Shown piece by piece: positions 11,649-21,607 of a stretch of DNA of 48,834 nt. The position numbers and the translations under genes are program-made. The notes below the pieces were generated by a model that was given only the letters and a program-made list of their open reading frames with translations, had not been told where the DNA came from and made no database searches. Position 1 is the first letter of the stretch. Each line of letters begins with the position of its first letter. Origin of the DNA: Chara braunii (lineage: Eukaryota; Streptophyta; Charophyceae; Charales; Characeae); NCBI GenBank assembly GCA_003427395.1, contig BFEA01000010.1, forward strand, positions 4,627,229 through 4,676,062. The letters run 5' to 3'.

Positions 11649-12190
11649 TTGGTGGCTATCCACCCAACCTCGCCCCCGGAATCAACAGACACGCAAGGCC
11701 TGCAGTGGATAAGCGCCCAAGAACCCATGAGATTCTCGAGAATAACAGTATCAACCGAAGAAGTAAGTGAAAGCACAGGTCTGAACATACTAGCACAAAT
11801 TATAAATAAACTAACAGGTTGGCAAAAGGTTTACACCTCCCTCATGGGCAGAGCCTTAGTGCTAAACACATCTATCTTTTATATGGCTTGGTACACATCA
11901 TCCATTTGGGATCCTCCTCAAAAATCCATCTCAACGTTAAAGAACAAGGAAGGGGCTTACCTCTGGACAAGGGACACAGCCAAGGACCATGGTTCAGAGG
12001 TCGTCTTTCATCTATAAAAAAGAAGAGAAGAGATGGAAGACAACCTTTGAACTAAGCCAACAACTCAAAGGATGCCGTAACCCAGAAAAAAAAACTAGAG
12101 GAAATGATAGATTGCATACCGTCGAATGGAGCGTGTTATTAAAAGGGGAGATCAAATGGGAGATAGGCGATTGGGCAACGAACAAAGGTC
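11649..12190 (+). pseudogene. LINE-2 ORF2 post-RT segment
   Basis: The blocks 11649-12017 and 11989-12190 contain LTGWQKVYTSLMGRALVLNT and KEGAYLWTRDTAKDHG, which resemble the region after the RT core in plant LINEs (the 'LAGWK...LSLAGR...LN' segment). The reading ends at the SINE target site at 12191. Confidence 0.65.
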
Positions 12191-12209
12191 AAGTGCTACC
12201 CTCACTACC
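12191..12209 (+). repeat. Target-site duplication of SINE-1, left copy
   Basis: AAGTGCTACCCTCACTACC lies directly before the SINE head; the right copy is at 13091-13109 with three mismatches. Confidence 0.8.
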
Positions 12210-13090
12210 AACGAGCCTAGCTCGTTGGTACACCCATGAACTCTTGAATTACGGACCCAAATTTGAAACCTGATGTACCAAATTGGCTAATTCTAGAAGG
12301 TTGATGCAAAGTGTTCCACCAATTTACAAAGAATTTCATTATTAGTATATTTATGAGACCTATACAAACAAAAAGAGAAGCTACATTTGCAAAAAAGTAT
12401 AGAAAACGTAGTGCACCTGAATAGATGAATAACTGTATTAATACGAAATTGTTTCGAGCATCCCAAACCCAAAAGGTTCCTACATATGTTTTCTCCAGAA
12501 ACTTCAATTAACACAATTTAACAGTTGAGGTTTCATAGTGGTGTGCATTGTTGCAAAATCACAGTCAAGCAAATCATGAAACTGAGTGTTAGGATTGAGT
12601 TCACTGAATTTCATGCAGATTCCTCTCTATTTTTGTCATTCAGGGCATACGTAACACTAGGACCTTTACTACTAAGCTTTGGAATCTCGATGTACTTGCA
12701 GCCTAATTTGGATTTTTGGCTTGGAAGTCTTTCTGTATTTTTGACTTCTTATTATTATTCTTTTCGTTTTTCTCACTTTTCTTGCTCCAACCAATGCTTT
12801 TAAGCGAGACATCAAAAGATGTCATGATCCTCCTACTCTAATGGCAAATCCCTGTAAGCCAAAAATAAAATTGTGTTGTCCATCAAGTTTGTTCAATGGT
12901 CGTAATAAACTCAGAGTCAATCAATTCAAGACACAAAAACAAATAAACAGTAGTAAAAAAAACAGGCTTGAAGAGTGTGATTACTGTTGGTACATATTAC
13001 AGGTTGATGAATGAAATGAAATAATTCTGAATTACCTAGGGCTGGTCAAGTCGATGATGATATCTTGAGACCGTCGCTCTTTTTTTTTTT
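12210..13090 (+). mobile_element. SINE-1: tRNA-derived SINE inserted in LINE-2, itself interrupted
   Basis: The head (12210-12274) has a decayed pol III A box (TAGCTCGTTGG at 12218) and a B-box-like AAATTTGAAACC. It matches SINE-2 at 21405 base for base in long stretches (for example TGGTACACCC.TGAACT). The body resumes at about 12994-13078 (TTCTGAATT...GGTCAAGTCGATGATG) and matches the same SINE, then ends in a T-run (13079-13090). Ending in T rather than A is known for some plant SINEs. A 19-bp target duplication brackets it. Confidence 0.75.
12279..12993. mobile_element. 715-bp insertion inside SINE-1
   Basis: Comparison with SINE-2 shows that SINE-1 is interrupted between ...CCTGAT and ATATTACAGG. 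The interrupting AT-rich sequence is flanked by GTAC on both sides (12275-12278 and 12990-12993), consistent with a 4-bp target duplication. Its termini (CAAATTGGC... and ...TACTGTTG) are not convincing inverted repeats, and no ORF has a known domain. The class is unknown. Confidence 0.45.
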
Positions 13091-13109
13091 AAGTGTTACC
13101 CTCAGTAGC
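13091..13109 (+). repeat. Target-site duplication of SINE-1, right copy
   Basis: AAGTGTTACCCTCAGTAGC follows the T-run; LINE-2 sequence continues after it. Confidence 0.8.
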
Positions 13110-13259
13110 CCTCAAACTTTTCAAAGGAGTGGGTAATTAGGGTAACATAGCAGAACTTGAAGTGCACAAATTGTTGAGCAAAAACAAATGTTGAAGAAAG
13201 TATAACAACATTGAAATTCAACGTTAAAAACTTGAGAAAAGTTAGAACGTGGAGATAGA

Positions 13260-13990
13260 AGGAAAAAGAGGGGCCCAATCTAGAGGAAATACCCCCAAGA
13301 AAGTGCTATTATTCATACCAGATAAATATATCAGAGAATTGGAAGTGGATCCGACAATATGGGGTTGGTACGCTAAATTGGGCAGTGCTAAGGCAAGAAG
13401 CTAGTCAACTTGCAAGGCTATGAGGTAAGAATAAGATACAAAATAAGGAATAAGATAGTAGACCCCCGCCCGATTATATCAGAAAGATGGATTAAACATG
13501 TTCGGGAGGACCATGGCTGGCCTACCAGGATCCCATGGGGATATTATAGCATCATAAAACCCACAAAAGTCTGAATCCTTTAATGGCTAATTCTATATTG
13601 GGTGGTCCCAGTCAACGAACGGTTGGACAGGCGAAGGAAAGCTGAACCTCGAACAAAACAGTACATTTGCAAAATGTGCAATGAAAACAAAGTGGAATCT
13701 CTTGTCCATTGCCTGATAGAATGTTCCCATGCTGACAAAATATGGGAGGCAGTGAAGTCATCATGGTCCAGTATCTCTCCAAACATGTTTCCATCACAAC
13801 AGGATTATCTACTTTCATCAAGAGACAGATAAGGGAACTCAGAAGTGGAAGAAATGATCATAGCGGATTTGCTGAGAAGAGCAGCATGATGGGTGATAAG
13901 GAGACCTAGATGCAAAGGAACACTCGGAAATCAGATGATGACAAGTGAAGAGGAGTGGAAAGAAACAAAGGATATCGTGGAAACATAATT
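13260..13990 (+). pseudogene. LINE-2 ORF2 C-terminus with zf-RVT-like domain
   Basis: A 76-codon block (13602-13832) reads VPVNERLDRRRKAEPRTKQY and then a C-x2-C...H-x4-C pattern (CKMC, then HCLIEC) followed by KIWEAV. This matches the zinc-binding domain that ends many plant LINE RT proteins. It lies on the far side of the SINE, showing that the SINE split one LINE. Flanking sequence (13290-13600, 13830-13990) gives further LINE-like peptide only with frequent stops. Confidence 0.7.
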
Positions 13991-15317
13991 AAGGGCAAAT
14001 TGGAAGAAGACAAGCTAACAGACCCCAAAAAAAGAGAGACTAGTCACAAATCCTTTAAAGGAAAATGGTTACTAGGCACGAAAATAGCGAATATAGAAAA
14101 GAATTAGCTGAAGTACCAAGAATGGGATACTACAAATCAGCTCGCAGAGGCCTTAGATGGGGAGGAGGTACACTCGGACGGAGACCAGCAACAGGGTAAT
14201 TAGGAAGCAAACTATATCACCAAAGAATCCAGGAAACACGATCACCTTTAGACAGACAGATATAAACTAGCCTGTCAACCACAAGATCATGGAGTATACC
14301 ACGACGAAAGATTGCTCACTCCCATCAAGATGCTACAACATAGATACTAACACTACGAACAAGTCTCCCTAGACAATCACGGATAGACCCGTCAGCGAAG
14401 ATTAGCAGGACAGCTTGAAGGGGAGTATCAGCTCAAAGAAATGTGGGGAAGGACCACGAGTAGAGAAAGGGGGAAGGTTTAGGGTTTAGGGTATTAGCGA
14501 TAGCACAGAATAAGAAACATTATCTTTCTCTTAACTATGACCACCAAAGAGCTAGGGCTCAGTGGGAAAGGCAAATTGTAGACAATCAAGCTGATCCAGT
14601 ACCAAAGGAAATTCAAACAGCTAAATAGAAGTGAGGACTATCCCAATCAAGGACTCCCTTAGGCAGGTTGAAAAGATGACCCACCTCACAGGTATGGCTA
14701 CAGTTTCTAGACAGAGAGCACAGGGATCATGCCCCTCTCTGTGATAGGCTTCAGAACATCGAGCAAGAGAAGAAGAAAGGAACACCACATTCCCCAGATA
14801 GTGAGGAGCTATATACCCAACAGGTAGAAGTTGAGCCTAAGGTTCAGGGTCTACGCAGATTCTGACAGAGGAAAAAAGGGAAAGGTATAGAGCCCATGTA
14901 GACAGAGGGAAAAGGCTTAGGGTCGAGGGCTTAAGGATAACACAAGGCCCACAATTTTAGTAATTTCAAAACCACTATCGATAAGGACTGGAGTTTAATA
15001 GGATGATTGGCAAGAAGTCAGGCTACCAGTTCCAGTACCCAGCTCAACAGCTGAGAGGAACAAGCTTGTCCGGGTTCTCATAGGCACGCCATAGTCAACA
15101 GAAAAAGACAGAGGAAGGTAGTCTAGCATTCAAACGTTAAAATTATAAGGGGTGGTACATCCTTCCTTTGGGAAGTAATGAATGCCGTCCACTCGGTCCT
15201 CTAAACCATAATGGAGGGGAGCATGCGTATCTATTGTAATTTCCTCTGACTTGCCGGTGGTATAGGAACCGGAGTGATGCTCCCCAGAATGGATAAGGAG
15301 CCAGGCCCCTAAGGTCC
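13990..15317. other. No gene seen; probable decayed LINE-2 3' region
   Basis: Purine-rich sequence full of stops in every frame. It contains a short telomere-like GGTTTAGGGTTTAGGG at about 14476 and similar AGGGTTAGGG-like fragments. I see no coding region. Confidence 0.4.
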
Positions 15318-15339
15318 TTTTTTTTTTTTTTTTTTTTTT
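15318..15339. repeat. 22-base T homopolymer
   Basis: Uninterrupted T-run. It could be the tail of a T-ending SINE on the plus strand or the poly(A) tail of a minus-strand retroposon; the adjacent sequence did not let me decide. Confidence 0.7.
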
Positions 15340-15510
15340 AAGAGAAAGAAAATGTGAACATTTTCCTCAACATGAATGTTGCGGCCTTACATACCTCAGG
15401 TCAGCAATTCGCATGATGGTTGGAGCATTGCCTGTGTTTGGAACATCCTCTAGATTGCCAGGGTAATACCTGAGAGCAAACATTTTCATCCAGAAACGAG
15501 ATTAGAAAGA

Positions 15511-15523
15511 AGAAGAAATCATG
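15511..15523 (+). repeat. Target-site duplication of U6 copy a, left
   Basis: AGAAGAAATCATG, repeated exactly at 15654-15666 after the A-rich tail of the first U6 copy. Confidence 0.75.
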
Positions 15524-15623
15524 TCCTTCGGGGCATCCACTAAACTTGGAACGACGCAGAGAAGGAACATTACCATATTCCCTGCACAAGGATGGCACAC
15601 AAATCAAGAATGGTCCAAATTTT
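15523..15623 (+). pseudogene. U6: U6 snRNA retropseudogene a
   Basis: Full-length but diverged U6: GTCCTTCGGGGCATCC 5' stem, then TTGGAACGACGCAGAGAAG (a mutated ACAGAGA region), CCCTGCACAAGGATGG and ATGGTCCAAATTTT. It is followed by an A-rich tail (about 15628-15650) and flanked by a 13-bp direct repeat, the signature of LINE-machinery retroposition. No upstream plant U6 promoter element is visible. Confidence 0.85.
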
Positions 15624-15653
15624 GAACGAAAAAAAAAGAAGAAAAAACAAGAG

Positions 15654-15666
15654 AGAAGAAATCATG
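15654..15666 (+). repeat. Target-site duplication of U6 copy a, right
   Basis: Exact second copy of AGAAGAAATCATG; its last bases overlap the ATGCAA that flanks U6 copy b. Confidence 0.75.
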
Positions 15667-15673
15667 CAAGCGT

Positions 15674-15691
15674 GTCCTTCGCGACATCCGT

Positions 15692-15723
<32 letters not shown>

Positions 15724-15772
15724 GGCCCCTGCGCAAGGATGACATGCATAAAATCGAGAAATGGTCCAAATT
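15674..15772 (+). pseudogene. U6: U6 snRNA copy b, near-canonical, probably retroposed
   Basis: It contains the highly conserved U6 core: AAAATTGGAACGATACAGAG, AAGATTAGCATGGCCCCTGC and GCAAGGATGACATGCAT, then ATCGAGAAATGGTCCAAATT as in plant U6. The 5' stem (GTCCTTCGCGAC) has one C-C mismatch. It ends in an A-rich tail (15773-15790), not the T-run needed for pol III termination. ATGCAA flanks both sides (15664-15669, 15790-15795). These points favour a retropseudogene over a functional gene. Confidence 0.85.
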
Positions 15773-15795
15773 AAAAAAATATAAAAAAAATGCAA

Positions 15796-15937
15796 CTGTT
15801 AATAGCAACACAATTGAAATCCAATTCCTTCCAGCAGGGAGTAATCAATGCTGTCAACCACCATAGATTCCAGAAAAGCAATCCCAATGGGGGAGGAACA
15901 TAGGGAAGGTGAGATGCTTTGAGACCAACCATAGACG
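15796..15937. other. Short spacer before LTR of element A
   Basis: No feature recognised. Confidence 0.5.
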
Positions 15938-17235
15938 TGCTAGGACCCACCAAACACGGACTGAGACACACAGCTCATTTCTGAGTTTTGCCAATGGAAT
16001 GTATTCCTTGCTGAGTTTCCCGCTTGTTGCTGAGTTTTCGAAGTCTGAGTGTGTGAGTGGTTGTTGGTCTGCATGCCTGTCTGAGTGCTTGTCGGCTTGA
16101 GTGTGTGTGTGACTTGCGAGGGTACTTGTCCGTGTGGAAGGCCCAAAGGGGCGGTACTTACCTGTGGCCGTGGCATTGAGGGTTGCAGCGGGGAAAACGC
16201 TCAAGTGGCGGGAAGGAGGCCCGCAACACTTGAAGCAGCGGGAAAACACTCAAGTAGCAGGTAGGCCGGTACCACACCAGGTAGAGGTAGATGTGCGGTG
16301 TACTTGAGGCCGAACAGAAGAAGACAAACGTTGCATTTTTAGAGGCCCAGTAGTTGTAGGCTAGGTCTAGGCAGGTACCAGTCCAACCAGTCTGAGTCTA
16401 GGGCCTGCACGGGCAATGTCAGAGTCTGCAATGATGTTTCCCTCCGAATGGGAGGAGGTACCGGCTGCTTGGAGGCCAGGCGGCCTAGGAAGTCACTCAC
16501 CAAGAGGCAAGCAGGCCGCTATATCTCCAGGAGGAGAGAAGTGCTCCTCATTGTCGGTGTGCCAGTTTGGCGACACACTGGTTGGAGCGCTGACTAAAGC
16601 AGCGCAAGCATCAGAGCAGCACTGCTGGGGAGGAGCAAGGACAGGAGGAGGAAGAACACCAGGACTAGGAAGAGGGAGAGCGCCAGAGGTACTTACCTGG
16701 CTATGGTGAATGCCATCTTCATCACCTTGGTGGGCGCTGCATCTGGAAGGCCCCGGCTGGGGTAGAGCTACACCAAGAAGGTTCGAGGCAGAGTCAGGCA
16801 TGGCGGCCTGAGCTAGAGCAGTCATAGCTGCTTTGTGTGGTCCATTACACAGCAGGGCAATGCCCTGGTAGTCCACCATAGCCTTGGCCTTGGAGGAAGG
16901 AGGAAGAACGGTGGCCATGGTTATGGTGGACCTCATGTGATAAGTGCAGTAGAAGAGGGATTCGGACATTGATTCTGGTTCAGCCATTCAACATTACCAT
17001 TGTTATTTCTTGTTTGAATAAGAGGGGAGGAGATAAGGAGGAGGAGAGTGGTTGGTGAAGAAGAAGGGAATTCTCATCGGTCTTTGCTGGTGTACATCTT
17101 CTTCTTCTTCTTCATTTCATCTTCTTCTTCTTCTTTCCCTCTCTCTCCTCTCAAGTTCATTCATTTCTTTTTGCAATTGGACGACATTGTACTTTCTCAT
17201 TAATGTCTACTTTGAAATTGGCCAGGATCATAACA
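15938..17235 (+). repeat. 5' LTR of element A
   Basis: It begins TGCTAGGACCCACCAAAC (the other copies begin TGTRATRACCC) and ends GGATCATAACA directly before the PBS. It shares its whole length with the LTRs at 26376-27598 and 35005-36284. Inside are the CTTCTTCTT tract (17098-17135) and an ORF starting ATGATGTTTCCCTCC at 16434. Confidence 0.85.
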
Positions 17236-17236
17236 T

Positions 17237-17248
17237 TGGTATCAGAGC
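17237..17248 (+). promoter_or_regulatory. Primer binding site 1 (initiator tRNA-Met)
   Basis: TGGTATCAGAGC, complementary to the 3' end of plant initiator tRNA-Met including CCA, one base after the LTR end. Confidence 0.85.
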
Positions 17249-17374
17249 GGATTCTACTTGCTGGTGAGAGTTGACTTTGCCGCTCCAACGCTAACCTATC
17301 ATTTCTTTTTGCAATTGGACGACATTGTACTTTCTCATCAATGTCTACTTTGAAATTGGCCAGGATCATAACAT

Positions 17375-17386
17375 TGGTATCAGAGC
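17375..17386 (+). promoter_or_regulatory. Primer binding site 2 (duplicate)
   Basis: Second TGGTATCAGAGC, 138 bp after the first and preceded by the same LTR terminus (GGATCATAACAT). Confidence 0.85.
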
Positions 17387-18619
17387 GGATTCTACTTGCT
17401 GGTGAGAGTTGACTTTGCTGCTCCAACGCTAACCTAAGTGGAGGGCTACCACTTAGGGTTAGGGCTGGAAGTTGAGGGAAGGGGCAGCGTGGTGAAGGGA
17501 AGCTGCCCCCACCTGGCTAGGTCGTGTTGAGTCGACACATGACCTAACTAGGTTGTGTGAGAATAAGTTTGGAGTGGTGAGACACTTCGAGAAGACTTCA
17601 TGCTACAATTTGGGAGAGGCGACAATGAGAGGCACTTGCACCTGGAATCTGATTCAAAGGAGACACTTGGCGACTTTAGGGCTTCCCTCAAGTAAGCGAG
17701 CGGAAAGGAGTCATTCTGCATCTACGGACTGCAAGTTGCTACTTTGTTCTTCAGCATTGGCGGGGGATCCGATGTTGCACTTTGACGTTGGAGTCAGACC
17801 CTCCTAGTAGATAGGACACTAGTGTCGGGGTTGTGTTAAAGTGGTCGGGAGGACGATATGAGAGGGGGGTGAGTTCTATTCATCTCGGAGCTCGGGACAC
17901 TCAGACAAGTGTCGTACACGTACGCAATGCCCATGTATGTGTGTGCATGGTATTGATTGCCCCATTGGGGTTACTCTAGGTTTCTTTCCCTACTCCTCTG
18001 TGGTCTTGATCGTGAGTATGAGTACGCAAAACGTTTTCTCACCTGGTGGATAAAGAGATGAGGTATCTTACCTTGGACGCCATATCTTTCTATAGTCCAT
18101 CAACTTCTTCGTCTCTGAATGGATGTAGACTGTAGGTTCTTTTTGAAGTTGAAATTTGTTTTCCAGTTCAGTAGAGGCAGAAAGTAGGTCCATGTGAGAC
18201 TGTTCTTGGTTGGGACTTGGTCATGGCCTAGTTGGACCTTTTGGGTACCTAGTGGGACGAGGACCAAGCAGGAAGGGTCCCTTAGGCCCAAATCTGTTTG
18301 ACGTTTGATCATTCTTTTTTTGTCTAGGACACAAAGTTTTATTCTTTGGTTAGAGCACTCACTGCTGAGGGGATCTCGGCTAAGATGTTTTGTATACTTT
18401 TACTGCACGGTCCGTGGCTTGACTCGCACCTTATACACCACTCAATTTTTCATTGTTGCATGTCGTCACTCGTTGTTTGAGTTTGTCGTACGTCCACGAA
18501 ACGGATCAAATTGGACTCGAGGGGATCTCGTATTCAGTTTGATTAGGCTAAGACGCTGGATCAGACCTCTCATCTGATTTTTTTTTTCTTGTGGTTGCTC
18601 TCTTGTCCAAACGTAATGC
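17387..18619 (+). other. Untranslated leader of element A
   Basis: No convincing ORF. It is alignable by eye with the leader of element B (27612-28904), including GGTGAGTTCTATTCATCTCG and TCCGTGGCTTGACT blocks, so it is the long 5' untranslated region of this family. Confidence 0.7.
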
Positions 18620-19386
18620 CGAGGCCACACCAGTGGCCAGACTGAAAGAGATCTTGATTAAACAATATAAAGATCCACATGCTGCTATGAGAGTAAGGAA
18701 CAAGCTTGACTATCTCAAGCGCAGCAGGTGGTCAGACACCATGCACAACCTGCAATTGTATGTAAGCAAACTTTTTGCTACTCTCATGTTGGAAATGACT
18801 GCATAGTCGTGCATGGATGTTGTGAAAGGTGCAATTCTCACTCCTTACACACATCGCCTAGACAAAGATCTCGTTGGATACACGGAATGGCTTTCCCTCA
18901 TGCAGGATGTAGTCAGCCTCGAGGCACAAGACCTCGTTTCTATAGTAGTCAGCAAGAAGCCTATATGCGGCAAGCGGCTTAGAGGCAGCAACCGCTTTGT
19001 TGTGCATGACCGCTGGAGGCTAATGAGGAGGCCTATGCAGATGATCACACTCTTGATGACGAGAAGAGGACTCTGATACAGCCTGTTCATTTGCAACCCA
19101 TGCATTTGATATTAATAATGATGAAGAGAAACTTAATACCTTTAGAAAGTCTGCCAATGTGAAAGGACCAAACCGGAACTCAAGAAAGAACTATATCCCA
19201 CTCCCCAAAGGAGCCAAGATCCCAGCCAAGTTGGAGGACGCTACAACCAAACCTTGGTTGGACTTCCATATCAGCAAAAGTGAATGGAAGGCTAGGATCA
19301 AGAAGGGAGTTTGTCTGCATTGCACGGAACCCAACCATAAAGTCCAAAGTTGTTATAGGCTACAGGGAAACCCGAATTGGGCGTAG
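18620..19386 (+). pseudogene. gag: Element A gag (capsid end and zinc knuckle)
   Basis: It starts within gag because the N-terminal half present in element B (about 1.1 kb) is deleted. RLKEILIKQYKDPHAAMRVR and MDVVKGAILTPYTHRLDKD match the B capsid region. The CCHC knuckle is CLHCTEPNHKVQSC (C-x2-C-x4-H-x4-C), followed by YRLQGN and a TAG. A stop at about 18804 and a frame change between 19076 and 19159 break it. Gag would coat the RNA genome and form the virus-like particle. Confidence 0.85.
19365..19371 (+). promoter_or_regulatory. Candidate -1 frameshift heptamer, element A
   Basis: Gag codons read CAG GGA AAC CCG AAT TGG GCG TAG, so the heptamer G GGA AAC fits X XXY YYZ in the gag frame. 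After a -1 slip the frame runs straight into the protease/RT ORF (...LGVELTSTP). The same heptamer occupies the same place in elements B and C. Confidence 0.7.
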
Positions 19387-20694
19387 AGTTGACATCAACA
19401 CCTTCTATAGCAAGCGAGACTGAACCTGATGCAAATCAACAATCCTCTCTTGAAGCCCCGTCATCCGCTGATTCCAAGGTTGACGCATGTCATGTAGTCT
19501 ATGATGAGCCTTGGGAGGAGTCCGAGAAGGTTAACTTTCACTACCACCTTGAGCATTGGGCTGAGATGAAACAACAACGTCCTCAAGAAACAGTGGAATT
19601 AATCTTCTTCAAGCTTCTCATTAGCCACCGCTACCTCTGTGTCTTGGTTGATTGTGGCGCAACTAATAACTTCATGTATCCATACGGGGTACACAAGGTG
19701 GGCTCGGGAATGCAGCAAGTGGAGTTGCAGGCCCCTTGCCAGACCAAAGTAAGCAACAAAGAAGTTGTCTCCTCTACGCATGTAGTCAAAGGTGTGCGCA
19801 CTACCTTTGACAAAACCAAGACTGTCACACATGCACTCAACTTCTATGTACTTGACAAGTGCCCTTTAGACACAGTCTTTGGGTTGGGCAGACTACATTC
19901 CCGATGCAAATGGACTGAGTGGAAGATGGATCTCCATGTAGTGCACGATGCTTTGGGAAATGAACGCGCAGTATTACTAGACAAGAAGAGTGAATCCCAA
20001 GTGACTTATCTCAATGCGATGGAGTTCTGTAAGAAGTGGCGCAGGCACAAGGTGGAAGAGCAATTGTATGTTGCTTTTGTTTGTCCTACTCATGTTCCTT
20101 CTACTTTTGTGGCTAGTACAAATCCTACTTTGCCTATTGTGTCTACTTCTAGTATTTCTACTTCTCCACCTAATTCTAGTCCCAATGATTCTACTTCGGA
20201 TTCGACAACCTTCACTACTAATATGCGACCCGATTTAGGTGATCCTTTTTCTGATCCCCCACCCCTGGAAATCCCAGCAAACATTGAAAGCTTACTCAAC
20301 CGATTTCCGGAAGTTATGGTTGAACCGCGTGGAGTCTTCACGCGATCAGTCAAACACATGATCAAGTTAGTAGGTGTTGTTCCAGCAGAAGGTTGTGTAT
20401 ACCGTATGGGATCCGGTGAGTTGGAGGAACTCATGAAGCAAATTGATGAGATGACTAACAACGGGTGGATCAAGCCAAGTGAATCTGAATTCGGTGCACC
20501 GCTCTTATTTGTCCCAAAGAAACAAGGCAAGCTCCGAATGTGTATGGATTACCACGGTCTAAACCGCATCACAAGGAAGAATGTGTACCAATTGCCACGC
20601 ATAGATGGTCTGCTTGATATTGCAGGTGGGTGCAAGTTTATTTCCAAGATCGATCTCAAGTCTGGGTACCACCAGATTGACATCGATCTTGCGA
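19377..20694 (+). pseudogene. pol: Element A pol: protease and RT N-terminal part
   Basis: Open for about 440 codons and overlapping the gag end in the -1 frame. The aspartic protease motif is VLVDCGATNNFM (19650; Cys in place of the usual Ser/Thr after Asp). After a Ser/Thr/Pro-rich linker comes the RT entry with [45 protein letters not shown] and SKIDLKSGYHQIDID. The catalytic YxDD box, RNase H and integrase are missing because homology ends at about 20694. The ORF is undamaged where present but truncated. Confidence 0.85.
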
Positions 20695-21280
20695 TGTCGG
20701 CATGAATACCCTTACAAGGGTATCCACGACTATTATCGCACCTCGCATAAGTTGCACCTGAGGTAGTATAAAGGGTAAACATTTTCATAGGTATTCCGCG
20801 GCCCGCGACCTACCCCGTGTAGCCGGACAACGGGCCCACATGAGATGAGATTAGAGAGTGTGTGGATGCGCGAGTTTAAGGCGTAGGTGAGTTTTATCGC
20901 ATAACCGATGGTTAGTATCCGTGAGTAAAATGTTTTTATTTTGATTCAAAATAAGGATTAAAGATCAGTTTTAGTTGGCCATGTATAGGAGTGGGCCGTA
21001 GGCTAAGCCTGGCGCCTGCGCAACAAAGGTGCGGGCGTTGGCAGTCAGGTATCCAACCAGTAGGTCAAGGCATGGTCTTGGGACATTCCGGTAAGATCAT
21101 GCAGCAGGTTGAACCTGTTTATATGGGTTTCCGCAAGTGCTAGTACCAGCCTTGGGCATAGCTCTGACTATCCCCTTTGGTTTTGTCGTCGGCCCCGACC
21201 TTGGGACAGACTGGTGGGACAAAGGGGGTGCCGACGCTTCCCCTCTACCTTGGTATATTCCCGTATTTTTTATTTTTTTA

Positions 21281-21325
<45 letters not shown>

Positions 21326-21404
21326 CATTATTTTCTTTCTAATCATCTATATATGGTTCCACTAAGGGACACGGTCCCGGTATTGATATCAGGACCGACC
21401 CTGA
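20695..21404. other. Unassigned sequence at the truncated end of element A
   Basis: It begins 11 bp before a perfect palindrome (ATACCCTTACAAGGGTAT, 20706-20723). There is no gene. A TTA microsatellite lies at 21283-21329. It could be part of another element inserted in, or joined to, element A, but no terminal repeats were recognised. Confidence 0.4.
21283..21329. repeat. (TTA)n microsatellite
   Basis: About 15 TTA units, preceded by an AT-rich run. Confidence 0.9.
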
Positions 21405-21557
21405 GGCCGACTTGGCCTGGCTCAGCTGGTACACCCCTGAACTGTTGAAATACAGGCCCAGGTTCGAATTCAGATACTTTCACAGGACTATAATAAAATC
21501 ATTCTGAATTGTTCACGGGCCGCCAGGTCAACGACGAGGTGGCGTCCCACAGTCTAA
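21405..21557 (+). mobile_element. SINE-2: tRNA-derived SINE head and body
   Basis: It has a well-formed pol III A box (TGGCTCAGCTGG, 21418) and B box (GGTTCGAATTC, about 21461) at tRNA-like spacing. The body TTCTGAATTGTTCACGGGCC, then GGTCAACGACGAG, matches SINE-1. Instead of a T-tail, the SINE passes directly into U6 sequence at 21558. Confidence 0.75.
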
Positions 21558-21575
21558 GTCCGTCATGACATTCTT

Positions 21576-21607
<32 letters not shown>

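Larger units (their letters stand above)
9640..15339 (+). mobile_element. LINE-2: old non-LTR retrotransposon relic, plus strand
   Basis: Endonuclease, RT, post-RT and zinc-binding (zf-RVT-like) segments appear in the right order from about 9661 to 13830, all broken by stops and frameshifts. A SINE (12210-13090) splits it. Its 3' limit is unclear: homology fades after about 14200, and a 22-base T-run (15318-15339) is the next possible boundary. A T-run is not what a plus-strand LINE with a poly(A) tail would leave, so 14200-15339 may be something else. Confidence 0.7.
17162..17437 (+). repeat. 138-bp tandem duplication of LTR end + PBS + leader start
   Basis: The block from CATTTCTTTTTGC (17162) through the LTR end, PBS and leader to CGCTAACCTA is repeated from 17300 with a period of 138 bp and very few differences. 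It gives two LTR ends and two PBS copies (17237 and 17375). Confidence 0.9.
15938..20694 (+). mobile_element. Element A: Ty3/gypsy LTR retrotransposon, 3'-truncated
   Basis: Order: 5' LTR, initiator-Met PBS (duplicated), long leader, gag, protease, start of RT. It then stops abruptly at about 20694 inside the RT, and no INT or 3' LTR of this copy is present. Gag, zinc knuckle and pol sequences match element B closely, so both belong to one family. Gag also lacks its N-terminal part because of an internal deletion near 18620. Confidence 0.85.

Noticed and set aside
12271-12996. MITE with ATGTACCAA / TTGGTACAT terminal inverted repeats
   Set aside because: Comparison with SINE-2 places the insert ends inside these bases; most of the apparent inverted repeat is the GTAC target site and its palindromic nature.
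14470-14495. Telomere end or telomere-adjacent position
   Set aside because: Only two TTTAGGG-like units, embedded in old retroelement sequence.
15674-15772. Functional U6 snRNA gene
   Set aside because: A-rich tail in place of a T terminator, flanking ATGCAA repeats and no recognisable upstream promoter.
21405-21480. Intact tRNA gene
   Set aside because: A and B boxes are good but no cloverleaf with acceptor pairing is formed; the match to SINE-1 explains them.
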